From the NCBI GenBank assembly GCA_037974665.1, contig CM075770.1, positions 7,080,501 through 7,144,500 on the forward strand: DNA of 64,000 bases, read 5' to 3'. The position numbers were made by a program, and so were the translations under genes. Source of the DNA: Ehretia macrophylla. Its lineage: Eukaryota > Streptophyta > Magnoliopsida > Boraginales > Ehretiaceae. The stretch's first letter is position 1. Each line of letters begins with the position of its first letter. The notes under the pieces are model-generated. The model did not search any database and had not been told where the DNA came from. It saw only the letters and a program-made list of their open reading frames with translations. Below, piece by piece: positions 46,835 through 58,811 of the stretch.

Positions 46835-47299
46835 AAAATTTACGCAGACCGACGGAGACAGAGTCTAGAGTTTGAGGTCGGCGACAAGGTGTTCTTGAAG
46901 ATATCACCTCGGAGGGGACTGATTAAACACAGCAAGGGTGGAAAGTTAAGCCCAAGGGTTGTAGGACCATTTGAGATAATTGAGAAGGTTGGCAAATTAG
47001 CGTATCGCCTGGAACTACCCCAGAACCTCTCCAATATTCACGACGTCTTTCATGTTTCAATGCTACGAAAGTATCATCCTGATCCATCGCATATCTTGGA
47101 ACCAGAGCCGTTGCAGCTTCGGGAGAACTTGTCTTATGAAGGGAAGCCCATTCGGATCCTAGACTAGCAAGATCAGGAGTTGCGCAACAAATCTATACCG
47201 ATAGTAAAAGTGTTGTGGGATCATCATGGAGTTGAAGAAGCAACGTGGGAAAGGCGAGACCAGATGGAGCAACAGTATCCAGCTTTATTTCAAAGGTAA
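46835..47299 (+). pseudogene. pol: Integrase C-terminal region with chromodomain, broken
   Basis: The GPFEIIEKVGKLAYRLELP and NIHDVFHVSMLRKYHPD segments are the conserved C-terminal part of chromovirus integrases. The final 50 or so residues (KSIPIVKVLWDHHGVEEATW...) fit a chromodomain, the histone-reading module that steers these elements to heterochromatin. That would agree with repeated insertion in this array. A TAG at 47165 cuts off the chromodomain. The normal end is TAA at 47297. Confidence 0.88.
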
Positions 47300-47326
47300 T
47301 ATTGAATTTCGGGACGAAATTCTTTT

Positions 47327-47339
47327 AAGGAGGGGAGGA
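47327..47339 (+). other. Polypurine tract of Tekay-type element
   Basis: AAGGAGGGGAGGA lies directly before the TG of the 3' LTR. It is the plus-strand DNA priming site. Confidence 0.88.
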
Positions 47340-50300
47340 TGTGAGGCCCGACATCGATTTGCGTGCGATCCCTCATTTCGTGTGCCTTAACCTAGATTTG
47401 TATGCCTTGCATTGAATTATATGCATATATTTAGGGTTGCGTGCATTTATTTGGAAAACGTGTATTCGTTTCATAGTTCGTGCCTTACCTTTTACTGTGT
47501 GCCTTAGACCTAGGTAAGCGTGCCCACACGCTAATCAAGAAGGCATCTTACACGAAGCACTAGATCATTAATTAATCCTACAAACTCCACTAACTTATAT
47601 TCAATTGCTAATTCAACTCACTAGAAGACGAAATTGCACCAAAAGCTAAGCATTCTTTATTCTTTATTCCTTATTCTTTTGCACATCCCAAACATACAAT
47701 ATTATATTGCTCAACCAAGACAAAAATTCAGATTCTTGCATAAGCTTGGCCGACCACTATTTGCATATTGAACTAGCATTGCATAATTTATTAACATTCC
47801 TAGACATTCTATGACAAGTTATGACACAAAACCAAAAAAAAAGGCTCAAAACCATACCCAATGCACCCCAATCTCGACACAATCAAATGCCCATGCTAGG
47901 TTGATTCAAATTATGCTCCATGACGGCACAAATTCAGAATTCTCAAGGCCCTAGGCCGACACATGCATCAACTCCTCAAGCATTTCATTCTTTCTCTCAT
48001 TCTTTCTCTCATTTATTCTCTCTCTCTCTCAGCCTTGGCTGAAATTCTACTCTCCATAGCTTGAGTTCATCATCCTAAGGTTCTTCAAGACATGCAAGCC
48101 ACCAAGGAACTCGACCAAGCAAGCTAGAAGCAAAAGAAACTTGCATACAAGCTCTTAGAACCTTCATTTCAGCTTAGGTAAGTTTGATAGCTCCTATTTC
48201 ATTTTCTTTTTGTTCTAACCACATGCACATACTAAGAACATGGTTACTAAGCTAGAAATTAGAGAATCTCAAGTTGTCTCTCGGCTAAGCAAGGAAAAAG
48301 GTCAACATTGTGCTTCATCAAGAGTTTGTGCATCTTTTTTGTTGTCTTGCTAAGGTGAGAGCTAAAACTTCTTTGAAAAGTTTTAAAAACCACATGCATG
48401 GCTTTAAATGTCTATTTTTACCTCTGTACTTGTGATATATGGGTGTACATGAGCTTTTGTAAACATGGATGGCAAGATATTTGGGTAGAATGTGATGATA
48501 GAGGAATTCGCGTATAGGACAATCTTCTGACTTGTAGGTGCAAAGTGATTTTGACCAGGTAAATGATGTTGAAATTTAGGGTACTGATATATTTTTCGGT
48601 TCTGGACATTTTTCTCAGAAATAGACTAAGGCTAAATCTGACCCTAAGGTCCTCAAAAATGACAAGTATTGAAATATGTGCTAATCTGGACAGTTTTGCG
48701 TAGTCTCACGGTTTTGGCTATAACTCTTGAACCCGAACTCCAAATGATGCGAGGTTTGTTTCTAGATTTAGTTCACTCCTTAAGATTTAATTTGACATTT
48801 TGTTCACTGGAATTGGAGATTATTTACTCGTCTCAATGATTGTGAGAAAATAGACTATTGCAGTGAGGCTTTCATCTAGTGATATGCTTTGAAAATTATT
48901 GTAACTTATCTTGTTGTATTAAATGCTTGGGATTGTGGCATTTGGATGTTGTGTGGACTGTTTTGAATGCTTGAGGGTGTTTTAATTAATCGATGCATGG
49001 ATTGAGTTTAATTACGTGACAACTTAGGGCTTAATCGCACGGGTGAATACTCGCTAAGTGTTGATCCTATGGATATCGTGTTTAATTATATGATTAGTAG
49101 GCTGCCCGTAGTTGCCCTTATAGCCCTAAATGTGATTCCGATGATTACATGTTCACAAGTAGGCCTTTCTTGCACCCGGTCCCATGTAGATGTCGTTGCA
49201 CGTTCTATAATCTTATTATTTGATTACGTGAACTTCAAAATGAGTTATATGACTTGATTTACATGCGTTACATGGCTGCCCGTTTAATATTCATATAACT
49301 CCATGTTCTTTACAAGTGAAATTACCTGTCGTATCGTGCCTCGCGTGTTTACTTGTCAATGTGCAATCTTATGACTGCTCGGAGGCGACCTACTTTGTTG
49401 TCCTCCTAATGTGATATATTAAATGTCATAAATGTGCATTGTCTACAAGGTTGCAACCTTTCATTTTGGTGTGGTAGCGTTCACGCACACCGGGCGGCAT
49501 CGGGCTTGCCGGTGCAACCGTGACTACCATTGTCCAATTCCCTCTATCGCTTAGGGGCTAGACTTCCTCGAAGAGTTGGGTCGTAGGATTTCAGGGTACA
49601 TCCGGAGTACACCCATTTGGCGTGATAAGGGGATGATTTGAAGTCGGTCGCAACAACTAATACTGGAAATGAACTGAGAGCAAAAGCTCACCGTATCCTT
49701 TTCACTATGTGTTTAAGTACTCCCGCTTGGTTCCTAGAGGACCTCGGGGAGGAAAGACGGGTAATTGTGTTCTTTTATTTTTACATTACATTATGAACTT
49801 ACTTGTGATATATGTCATGCTTGCAAAAAGGGTTTTCACAAGTTGAGCCAGAAACAGAGTTTCAAAACTTATTTCTCGTTCCCCCTCGTTGAGTTCATAA
49901 GGACTCACCCTCTTTTATCATCTCAGGTAAAGAAGACCAGGAACAGGTACCCCAGGACAACGTGCCTTTTGATGATTCCTTGGAATGATTGCTTGCCCTA
50001 CATGCCGTACGTGACTATGACCATTGTGTAAACGATATGTTGTTTGAAGACTATTTCTTTGTTGCTTGTTGTTGTATTGTAAATGACCCCCGTTGTAATT
50101 TGGGGTCAAATTTTGGGTTGTACTGATGCTAACTAGATAGACACTCTTATGGTCGTTTTGCTATCGCTACTGGTTAGTATCTATCACAGGTTTATGAAGT
50201 ATCAGGTAAAGGATTAAGTAAAATGAATCTATCCAATCTGAAGCAAGTACTCATTGGTAGGCTAAGATCAACAGGTACTTTGTAACAAGGGTTAACAAAC

Positions 50301-50614
50301 AAACGAGACATAGTATCATGCTAGGTTGTTAATCAAACGAGACTTCAAGATAACTAGTAGGCGTTTCGATGGGTGATAAATGGTAATCTTAGTTGGAAAT
50401 GAAATTGAGATTGGAAATTTAGAGGCGTTTAAAAAATTAGGTCAAACTAAATAGTCCAATTACAACCGTTATGCTACTGGTTTTCTTGAGAATTTGTGGA
50501 GTTTAGGCTAAACGTTAAGTGTTAAACTTTTATGAACGATTAAGTGCGTGATATGACTTGAATGTTTAGATCACACCCTAGTCTAACCTTTATAGGTTGG
50601 GTTGGGGTGTGACA
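47340..50614 (+). repeat. 3' LTR of Tekay-type element
   Basis: 3275 bp, TGTGAGGCCCGACATCG to GGGGTGTGACA. It keeps the empty TRIM target (CCGACCACTATTTGCATATT at about 47749-47768) and lacks one of the two related blocks seen at 40240-40620 in the 5' LTR. No gene is seen. Confidence 0.92.
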
Positions 50615-51065
50615 CGCTGGGCCCGCAAACTGAGGGCGTGGGGCTTGTGACCTGCTGTCCGTCGCTCCGGTGCCCATAACTTTTGATCCGTAAGGAGTTA
50701 TACAGCACACAGCATACTGTTGGAAAGCTCTACGAGAGCTCTACGATGGGGCCAACAAGCCTGCTCGGCAACGCCTATTTTCGAAGCCCAACATCGAACG
50801 GTTTCATTAGTTTTGGTCTACTTTTCTTCTTTTTGTGCTTTTTTTTCATCCCCGATCATTCATCGTGATCCGTGAAAAGGACGACAACCTAACTCATAGG
50901 ATATTAGAGGGCCTTACAACGTGTCGAAATCACGTCTTGCGAGGATGCTGTGTTGTTGAAGCAGATGGGTTTTCGATAAGCTTGTTGGGCCTTTCGAATG
51001 GGCCGTCTCTCTGGGCTGGGACTGTGAACCGTCAACACATAAGGGCTTTGCACCATCAACATGAC

Positions 51066-51184
51066 GGGTGCGATCATACCAGCACTAATGCACCGGATTC
51101 CATCAGAACTCTGAAGTTAACCACACTTGGGCGAGAGTAATACTAGGATGGGTGAGCCCTTGGGAAATCCTTGTGTTGCACCCC
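51066..51184 (+). rRNA. 5S rRNA gene copy 51 (type B)
   Basis: First copy after the chromovirus; the first 33 nt match the consensus. Box A GTTAACCACA, nt 75 G to A, nt 91 C to G. Confidence 0.87.
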
Positions 51185-51696
51185 CTTTTAAATTTTTTTT
51201 TGCCTCGTTTAGCCTTGCCAAGATGCTTTATCCATAACATTTCTATTATCGAGTCCCACGACATCTTGGGCAAGATAATTTCACTTTGTGGAAAGGCTGG
51301 GCCCGCAAACCGAGGGCTTGGGGCTTGTGACATGGTGTCCGTCGCTCTGATGCCCATAACTTTTTATCCGTAAGGAGTTATGCGGTACACGACATACCGT
51401 TGGAAAGCTTTCCGGGAGTTCTACGATGGGGGTAATATGCCTACTCGGCTGCGCCTATTTTAGGAGCCCAAAATCAAACGTTTTCATCAGTTTTGGGCTT
51501 CTTTAATTCTCTTTGCACTGTTGTTTTATCCCGGATCATTCGTCATAAGCCGCGAAAAGGACGACAATCTAACTCACGGGATATTAGAGCGCCCTACAAC
51601 GCGTCGATAAGCCCATTGGCCCTTTTTAATGGGTCGTCTCTCTGCGCTGGGTTTGTGAACCATCAACATATAAGGGCTTTGCGCCCTCAACATGAT

Positions 51697-51815
51697 GGGT
51701 GCGATCATACCAGCACTAATGCACCGAATTCCATCAGAACTCCGAAGTTATCCATGATTGGGCGAGAGTAGTACTAGGATGGGTGACCCCTTGGGAAGTC
51801 CTCAAGTTGCACCCC
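51697..51815 (+). rRNA. 5S rRNA gene copy 52 (type B)
   Basis: Full length. Box A GTTATCCATGATTGG, box C core intact, 3' part CTCAAGTTGCACCCC. The spacer before it lacks about 49 bp. Confidence 0.87.
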
Positions 51816-52376
51816 CTTTTAATTTTTTTTTGCCCCGTTTAGACTTGCCAAGATACTTTATCCATCACATTTCTATTACCGAATCCCACGGCATCTTGGG
51901 CAAGACAACTTTGCTTCGCGGAAAGGCTGGGCCCACAAACTGAGGGCGTGGTGAGATTGACCTTGTGTCCATCGCTACGGTGCCCATAACTTTTGATCTG
52001 TATGGAGTTTTACGGTGCACAACATACCGTTGGAATGCTCTTTGGGAGCTCTATGATGAGGGCAGCAAGACTACTCGGTTGCGCCTATTTTCAGAGCCCA
52101 AAATTGAATGTTTTCATCAGTTTTGGTTTCCTTTTCTTCTTTTTGCGCTTTTTTTTTCATCTCGGATCGTTCGTCGTGAGCCGCAAAAAGGACGACAACC
52201 TGACTCACAGGATATCAGAGTGCCCTACAACATGTCGATATCACGTTTTGCGAGGATGCTACGTTGTTGAAGTAGATGGGTTGTTGATAAGCCCATTGGG
52301 CCTTTCGAATGGGCCGTCTCTCTGGGCTAGGACTGTGAACTGTCAACACATAAGGGCTCTGCGCCCTCAACATGAT

Positions 52377-52495
52377 GGGTGCAATCATACCAGCACTAAT
52401 GCTCCGGATCCCATCAGAATTCTGAAGCTAAGCATGCTTGGGCAAGAGTAGTACTAGGATAGGTGACACCCTGGGAAGTCCTCGTGTTCCACCCC
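52377..52495 (+). rRNA. 5S rRNA gene copy 53 (TTCCACCCC variant)
   Basis: Full length. GCTAAGCATG, box C GGATAGGTGACACCCTGG, 3' end GTTCCACCCC. Followed by a B2 spacer, as are the other variant copies. Confidence 0.88.
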
Positions 52496-53055
52496 CGTTT
52501 AATTTTTTTTTGGCCTCGTTTAGCCTTGCCAAGATGCTTTATCCATCACATTTCTATTATAGAATCCCACATCCTCTTGGACAAGGAAACTTCGTTTCAA
52601 GGAGAGGCTGGGCCCGCAAACCTAGGGCGTAGGGCTCGTGACCTAGTGTTCGTCACTTTGGTGCCCATAACGTTTGATCCGTAAGGAGTTATACGGCGCA
52701 CAACATACCGTTGGAAAGCTCTTCGGGAGCTCTACGATGGGGATAGCAATCCTACTCTGTTGCGCCTATTTTCGGAGCACAAAATTGAATGTTTTCATTT
52801 GTTTTGGTCATCTTTTCTTATTTTTGTGCTTTTTTTCATCCTGAATCGTTCATCTTGTGCCTCGAAAAGGATGACAACCAAACTAACAGGATATTATAGG
52901 GCCCTACAACGCGTCGATATTACGTCTTACGAGGACGCTGCATTGTTGAAGCAGATTTATTGTCGATAAACCTATTGGGCCTTTTGAACGGGTCGTATCT
53001 CTGGGCTGGGACTGTGAATCGTCAACACATAAGGGCTTTGTGCCATCAACTTGAC

Positions 53056-53174
53056 GGGTTCGATCATACCAATACTAATGCACCAGATTCCATCAGAACT
53101 CCGAAGTTAACCGTGCTTGTGCGAGAGTAGTACTAGGATGGGTGACCCTTGGAGAAGTCCACATGTTGCACCCC
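53056..53174 (+). rRNA. 5S rRNA gene copy 54 (type B)
   Basis: Full length. 5' GGGTTCGATC, box A GTTAACCGTGCTTGT, box C core intact followed by CCCTTGGAG. Confidence 0.87.
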
Positions 53175-53735
53175 CTTTTAATTTTTTTTTTGCCCATGTT
53201 TAGCCCTGCCAAGATGCTTTATCCATCACATTTCTATTTTTGAGTCCCACGGCATCTTGGAAATGACAACTTCACTTCGCGGAAAGGCTGGGCCCGCAAA
53301 CCGAGGGCCTGGGGCTTATGACCTGGTGTCCGTGGTTCCGATGCCCATAACTTTTGATCTGTAACGAGTTATGTGACGCACAGCATACTGTTGGAAATCT
53401 CTGCCAGAGCTCTACGGTGGGGTCAGTATACCTACTCGGCTGTGCCTATTTTTGGAGCCCAAAATCGAACATTTTCATTAGTTTCGGGCCACTTTAATTC
53501 TTTTTGCGCTGTTGTTTCATCTCGGATCGTTCGTCGTGAGCCGCAAAAAGGATGACAACCTAACTCGCGGGATATTAAAGGGCTATACAACCCGTCGATA
53601 TCACATCTTGCGAGGATGCTACGTTGTTGAAGTAGATGGGTTGTCGATAAGCCCATTGGGCCTTTTAATGGGCCTTCTCACTAGGCTGGGACTATGAACC
53701 ATCAACTCATAAGGGCTTTGCACCCTCAACATGAC

Positions 53736-53854
53736 AGGTGCAATCATACCAGCACTAATGCACCGGATCCCATCTAAACTCCGAAGCTAAGCATGCTTGG
53801 GCGAGAGTAGTACTGGGATGGCTGACACACTTGGAAGTCCTCGTATTCTACCCC
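53736..53854 (+). rRNA. 5S rRNA gene copy 55 (TTCTACCCC variant)
   Basis: Full length. GCTAAGCATG, box C GGGATGGCTGACACAC, 3' end ATTCTACCCC like copy 50. Confidence 0.87.
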
Positions 53855-54414
53855 CGTTTAATTTTTTGTTGCCCCGTTTAGCCTTCCCAAGATGCTTTAT
53901 CCATCACATTTCTATTATCGAGTCCCACGGCATTTTGGGCAAGACAACTTCACTTCACGAAGAGGTTAGGCCCGCAAACCGAGTGTGTGGGGCTTATGAC
54001 CTAGTGTCCGTCACTCCGGTGCCCATTACTTATGATCTGTAAGGAGTTATGCGGCACACAGCATACTGTTGGAAACATCTCCGGGAGCTCTACGATAGGA
54101 GGAGCAAGCCTGCTTAGCTGCCCCTATTTTCGGAGACCAAAATCGAATGTTTTCATCTATTTTGGTGAACTTTTCTTCTTTTTGTGCTGTTTTTATATCC
54201 CGGATCGTTTGTCGTGAGCCGTGAAAAGGACGACAACCTAACTCACAGGATATTAGAGGGTCATACAATGCGTCCATATCATGTTTTGCAAGGATGCTAC
54301 GTTGTTGTAGCAACTGGGTTGTCGATAAGCCCATTGGGCCTTTCGAATGGCTCGTCTCTTTAGGCTGGGAATGTCAGCCGTCAACACGTAAGGGCTTTGC
54401 GCCATCAACATGAC

Positions 54415-54534
54415 GGGTGTGATCATACCAACACGAATGCACCAGATTCCATCAGAACACTGAAGTTAACCCGTGCTTGGACAAGAGTAGTACTAGGATA
54501 GGTGACCCCTTAGGAAGTCCTCATGTTGCACCCC
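54415..54534 (+). rRNA. 5S rRNA gene copy 56 (1 nt long)
   Basis: 120 nt because of an extra C inside box A (GTTAACCCGTG), which would change promoter spacing. Box C has nt 85 G to A. The following spacer has a deletion of about 180 bp. Confidence 0.85.
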
Positions 54535-54914
54535 CCTTTTTTTTTTTGCCCCGTTTAGACTTGCCAAGATGCTTTATCCATCACATTTCTATTATTGAGT
54601 CCCACGGCATCTTGGGCAAGACAACTATTTTCGGAGCCCAAAATTGAATATTTTCATCAGTTTTGGTCCACTTTTCTTCCTTTTGCGGTTTTTTTTATAC
54701 CGGATCGTTCGTCGTGAGCTGCGAAAAGGACGACAACTTAACTCACGGGATATTAGCGGGTCCTACAACTCGTCGATATCACGTCCTGCAAGGATGTTGC
54801 GTTGTTGAAGTAGATGGGTTTTCGATAAGCCTATTGGGCCTTTCGAATGGGTCATCTCTCTAGGCTGGGACTTTGAACCGTCAACACATAAGGGCTTTGC
54901 GCCCTCAACTTGAC

Positions 54915-55033
54915 AGGTGCGATCATACCAGCACTAATGCAGCAGATTCCATCAGAACTCCGAAGTTAACTGTACTTGGGCGAGAATAGTACTAGGATGG
55001 GTGACCCCTTGGGAAGTCCTCGTGTTGCACACC
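54915..55033 (+). rRNA. 5S rRNA gene copy 57 (type B)
   Basis: Full length. Box A GTTAACTGTA, nt 72 G to A, box C core intact, 3' end TTGCACACC as in copy 61. Confidence 0.87.
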
Positions 55034-55596
55034 CTTTTAAATTTTTTTTTTTGCCCCATTATGCCTTGCCAAGATGCTTTATCCATCACATTTCTATTAT
55101 CGAGTCCTACGACATCTTTGGCAAGACAACTTCGCTTCGCGGAGAGGTTGGGCTCGCAAACCGAGGGCTTGGGGCTTGTGACCTGGTGTCCATCGCTCTG
55201 ATGCCCTTAACTTTTGATCCGTAAGGAGTTATGCGGCGCACAGCATACCGTTAGAAAGCTCTCTAGGAGCTTTATGATGGGGACAACAAGCTTACTTTGC
55301 TGCATCTGTTTTCAGTGCCCAAAATTGAACATTTTCATCAGTTTTTGTCCACTTTTCTTCTTTTTGAACATTTTTTTCATCTAGAATCATTCGTCATGTG
55401 CTGCGAAAAGGATGACAACCTAACTCACGGGATATTAGAGGGTCCTAGAACGCGTCGATATCACGTCTTGCGAGGATGCTGAGTTTTTGAAGTAGATGGG
55501 TTTTCGATAAGCCTATTGGGTCTTTCAAATGGGTCTTCTCTCTGGGCTGCGACAGTGAACCGTCAACACATAAGGGCTATGCGCCATCAACATGAC

Positions 55597-55715
55597 GGAT
55601 GTGATCATACCAGCACTAATACACCAGATTCCATCGAAACTCCGAAGTTAAACGTACTTGGGCGAAAGTAGTACTAGGATGGGTGACCCCATGGGAAGTC
55701 CTCGTGTTGCATCCA
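55597..55715 (+). rRNA. 5S rRNA gene copy 58 (type B)
   Basis: Full length. 5' GGATGTGATC, box A GTTAAACGTA, box C core intact, 3' end TTGCATCCA. Confidence 0.86.
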
Positions 55716-56185
55716 TTTTTCATTTTTTCTGCCCTGTTTTGCCTTGCCAAGATGCTTTATCCATCACATTTCTATTGTCCGACGCTCCGATGCCCATAAC
55801 TTTTGATCTGTAAAGAGTTATGTGATGCACAACATATCGTTGAAAAGCTATCCAGGAGCTCTACAATGGGTGCAGTATGCATGCTCAGTTGCGGCTATTT
55901 TCAGAGCCCTAAATCGAACGTTTTCATCAGTTTTGGGCTACTTTAACTCTTTTTGCATTGCTGTTTCGTCCCAGATCGTTCGTCGTGAGCCGCGAAAAGG
56001 ACGACAACCTAACTCATAGGATATTAGAGGGCCCTACAACGCGTTGATATCACATCATGCAAGGATACTGCGTTGTTGTAGCAGATGGGTTGTCGATAAG
56101 CCCATTGGGCCATTCGAATGGGTCGTCTCTCTGAGCTGGGACTATGAACTGTCAACACATAAGTGCTTTGCGCCATCAACATGAT

Positions 56186-56214
56186 GGATGCGATCATTCC
56201 AACACTAATGCACC
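56186..56214 (+). pseudogene. 5S rRNA gene copy 59, truncated after ~29 nt
   Basis: Starts normally (GGATGCGATCATTCCAACAC) and breaks at AATGCACC, where spacer pieces follow: ATCACATTTCTGTTATCGA, then AAAGGACGACAACCTAACTC, then a second CTTTATCCATCACATTTC. All promoter boxes are lost. Confidence 0.88.
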
Positions 56215-56777
56215 ATCACATTTCTGTTATCGAAAGGACGACAACCTAACTCCTGTGATGCTTTATCCATCACATTTCTATTATCGAGTCCCACGACATC
56301 TTCGGCAAGACAACTTCGCTTCGCGGAGAGGCTTGCTTGAAAATCGAGGGTTTGGGGCTTGTGACCTGGTGTCCGTCGCTCCGATGCCCTTAACTTTTGA
56401 TCCGTAAAAAGTTATGCGGCACACAACATACCGTTGAAAAGCTCTTTGGGAGCTCTACGATGGGGGTAGCAAGCTTGCTTGGCTGCGTATGTTTTCGGAG
56501 CCCAAAATTGAACATTGTCATCTATTTCGGTACACTTTTCTTCTTTTTGAGCTTTTTTTCATCCCGGATCGTTGGTCGTGAGCTGCAAAAAGGATGAAAA
56601 CCTAACTCGCGGGATATTAGAGGGTCCTACAACGTGTCGATATCACATCTTGCGAGGATGCTGCGTTGTTGAAGTAGATGGGTTTTCGATAAGCCTATTG
56701 GGCCTTTCGAATGGGTCGTCTCTCTGGGCTAGGACTGTGAACCGTCAACACATAGGGCTTTGCACCATCAACATGAC

Positions 56778-56896
56778 GGGTGTGATCATACCGGAACAAA
56801 TACACCGAATTCTATCAGAACTCCGAAGTTAATCGTACTTGGGCGAGAGTAGTACTAGGCTGGGTATCCCCTTGGGAAGTCCTCGTGTTGTACCCC
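56778..56896 (+). rRNA. 5S rRNA gene copy 60 (type B)
   Basis: Full length. CGGAACAAATACACC in the 5' half, box A GTTAATCGTA, box C GGCTGGGTATCCCC. A close sister of copy 61. Confidence 0.85.
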
Positions 56897-57458
56897 CTTT
56901 TAATTTTTTTTTTGCCCCGTTTAGCCTTGCCAGAATGCTTTATCCATCACATTTCTATTGTCAAGTACCACGGCATCTTGGGCAAGACAACTTCGCTTCG
57001 CAGAGAGGCTTGCTCGCAAACCGAGGGCTTGGAGCTTGTGACCTAGTGTCCGTCGCTTCGATGCCCTTAACTTTTGATCTGTAAGGAGTTATGCGGCGCG
57101 CAACATACCGTTGAGAAGCTCTCCGGGAGCTCTACGATGGGGGTAGCAAACTTGCTTGGCTACATCTGTTTTCGGAGCCCAAAATTGAACATTTTCATCT
57201 ATTTTCGTGCACTTTTATTCTTTTTGAGCTTTTTTTTTTCATCCTGGATCGTTGGTCGTGAGCTGCGAAAATTATGACAACCTAACTCGTGGCATATTAG
57301 AGGGTCCTACAACGCGTCTATATCACATCTTGCGAGGATGCTGCGTTGTTGAAGTTGATGGGTTTTCGATAAGCCTATTGGGCCTTTCGAATGGGTCGTC
57401 TTTCTGGGCTGGGACTGTGAACCGTCAGCACATAAGGGCTTTGCGCCATCAACATGAC

Positions 57459-57577
57459 GGGTGTGATCATACCAACACAAATACACCGGAATCCATTAGA
57501 ACTCCGAAGTTAACCGTACTTGGGCGAGAGTAGTACTAGGTTGGGTGCCCCCTTGGGAAGTCCTCGTGCTGCACACC
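57459..57577 (+). rRNA. 5S rRNA gene copy 61 (type B)
   Basis: Full length. CAACACAAATACACC, box A GTTAACCGTA, box C GGTTGGGTGCCCCC, 3' GTGCTGCACACC. Spacer and gene both resemble copy 60, indicating a recent single-unit duplication. Confidence 0.85.
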
Positions 57578-58132
57578 CTTTTAATTTTTTTTGCCCCGTT
57601 TAGCCTTTCCAAGATGCTTTATCCATCACATTTCTATTGTCAAGTACCACGGCATCTTGGGCAAGACAACTTCGCTTCGTAGAGAGGCTGGGCCCGCAAA
57701 TCAAGGGCTTAGGGCTTGTGACCTGGTGTCAGTCGCTTTGATGCCCATAACTTTTGATTCGCAATGTATTATGCTGTGCAATTACGTTGAAAAGCTTTCC
57801 GGGAGTTCTACGATAGGGGCAGCATGCCTGCTCTGCTGCGGCTATTTTCAGAGCCCAAAATTGAACGTTTTCATCAGTTTTGGGCTACATTAATTCTTTT
57901 TGCGCTGTTGTTTCATCCCGAAAAGTTCGTTGTGAGCTGCGAAAAGGACGACAACCCAACTTGCGGGACATTAGAGCGCCATACAACGCGTCGATATCAC
58001 GTCTTGTGAGGCTGCTACATTGTTGAAGCAGATGGGTTGTCGATAAGCCCATTGGGCCTTTTGAATGGGTCATCTCTCTGGACGGGGACTGTGAACCGTC
58101 AACACATAAGGGCTTTGCGCCCTCCACATGAC

Positions 58133-58251
58133 AGGAGTGATCATACCAGCACTAATGCCCCGAATCCCATTAGAACTTCGAAACTAAGTGTGCTTGGGTG
58201 AGAGTAGTACTAGGATGGGTAACACCTTTGGAAGTCCTCATGTTCCACTCC
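58133..58251 (+). rRNA. 5S rRNA gene copy 62 (TTCCACTCC variant)
   Basis: Full length. 5' AGGAGTGATC, shared in form only with copy 63. Box A ACTAAGTGTG, box C GGATGGGTAACACC, 3' GTTCCACTCC. Confidence 0.86.
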
Positions 58252-58811
58252 CGTTTAATTTTTCTTTGGCCCCGTTTAGCCTTGCCAAGATGTTTTATCC
58301 ATCACATTCCTATTATCGAGTCCCACTACATCTTGGGCAAGACAACTTCAAGTAGCAGAGAGGTTGGGCCCGCAAATCGAGGGCGTGGGGCTTGCGACCT
58401 GGTGTCCGTCCCTCCAGTGCCCATAACTTATGATCCGTAGGGAGTTATGCAGTGCACAGCATACCGTTGGAAAGCTCTCTAGGTGCTCTACGATGGGGGC
58501 TGCAAGCCTGCTCTGCTGTGCCTGTTTTTGGAGCCCAAAATCGAACATTTTCATTAGTTTTGGTCCACATTTCTTCTTTTTGAGCTTTTTTTTATCCCAG
58601 ATCGTTTGTCGTGAACTGCGAAAAGGATGACAACCTAAGTCGCGGGATATTAGAGCACCATACAACGCGTCGATATCACGTCTTGCGAGGTTGCTATGTT
58701 ATTGAAACAGATGGGTTGTCGATAAGCCCATTGGGCCTTTTGAATGGGCCGTCTCCCTAGGCTGGGACTGTGAACCATCAACACATAAGGGCTTTGCACC
58801 CTCAACATGAC

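Larger units (their letters stand above)
38471..50614 (+). mobile_element. Ty3/gypsy chromovirus, Tekay/Del type, degenerate, in 5S spacer
   Basis: Long LTRs (38471-42537 and 47340-50614) flank a 4.8-kb interior in the order gag, protease, RT, RNase H, integrase, chromodomain. That order is typical of plant chromoviruses, and long LTRs plus the C-terminal chromodomain point to the Tekay lineage. The left LTR start has decayed from TGTGAGG to CATGAGG. Flanks GGTTG (38466-38470) and CGCTG (50615-50619) are a decayed duplication of a GGCTG target. Excising element plus 5 bp gives 680 bp between 5S copies 50 and 51. LTRs differ by several to more than ten percent by eye, so the insertion is old. 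Confidence 0.93.
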
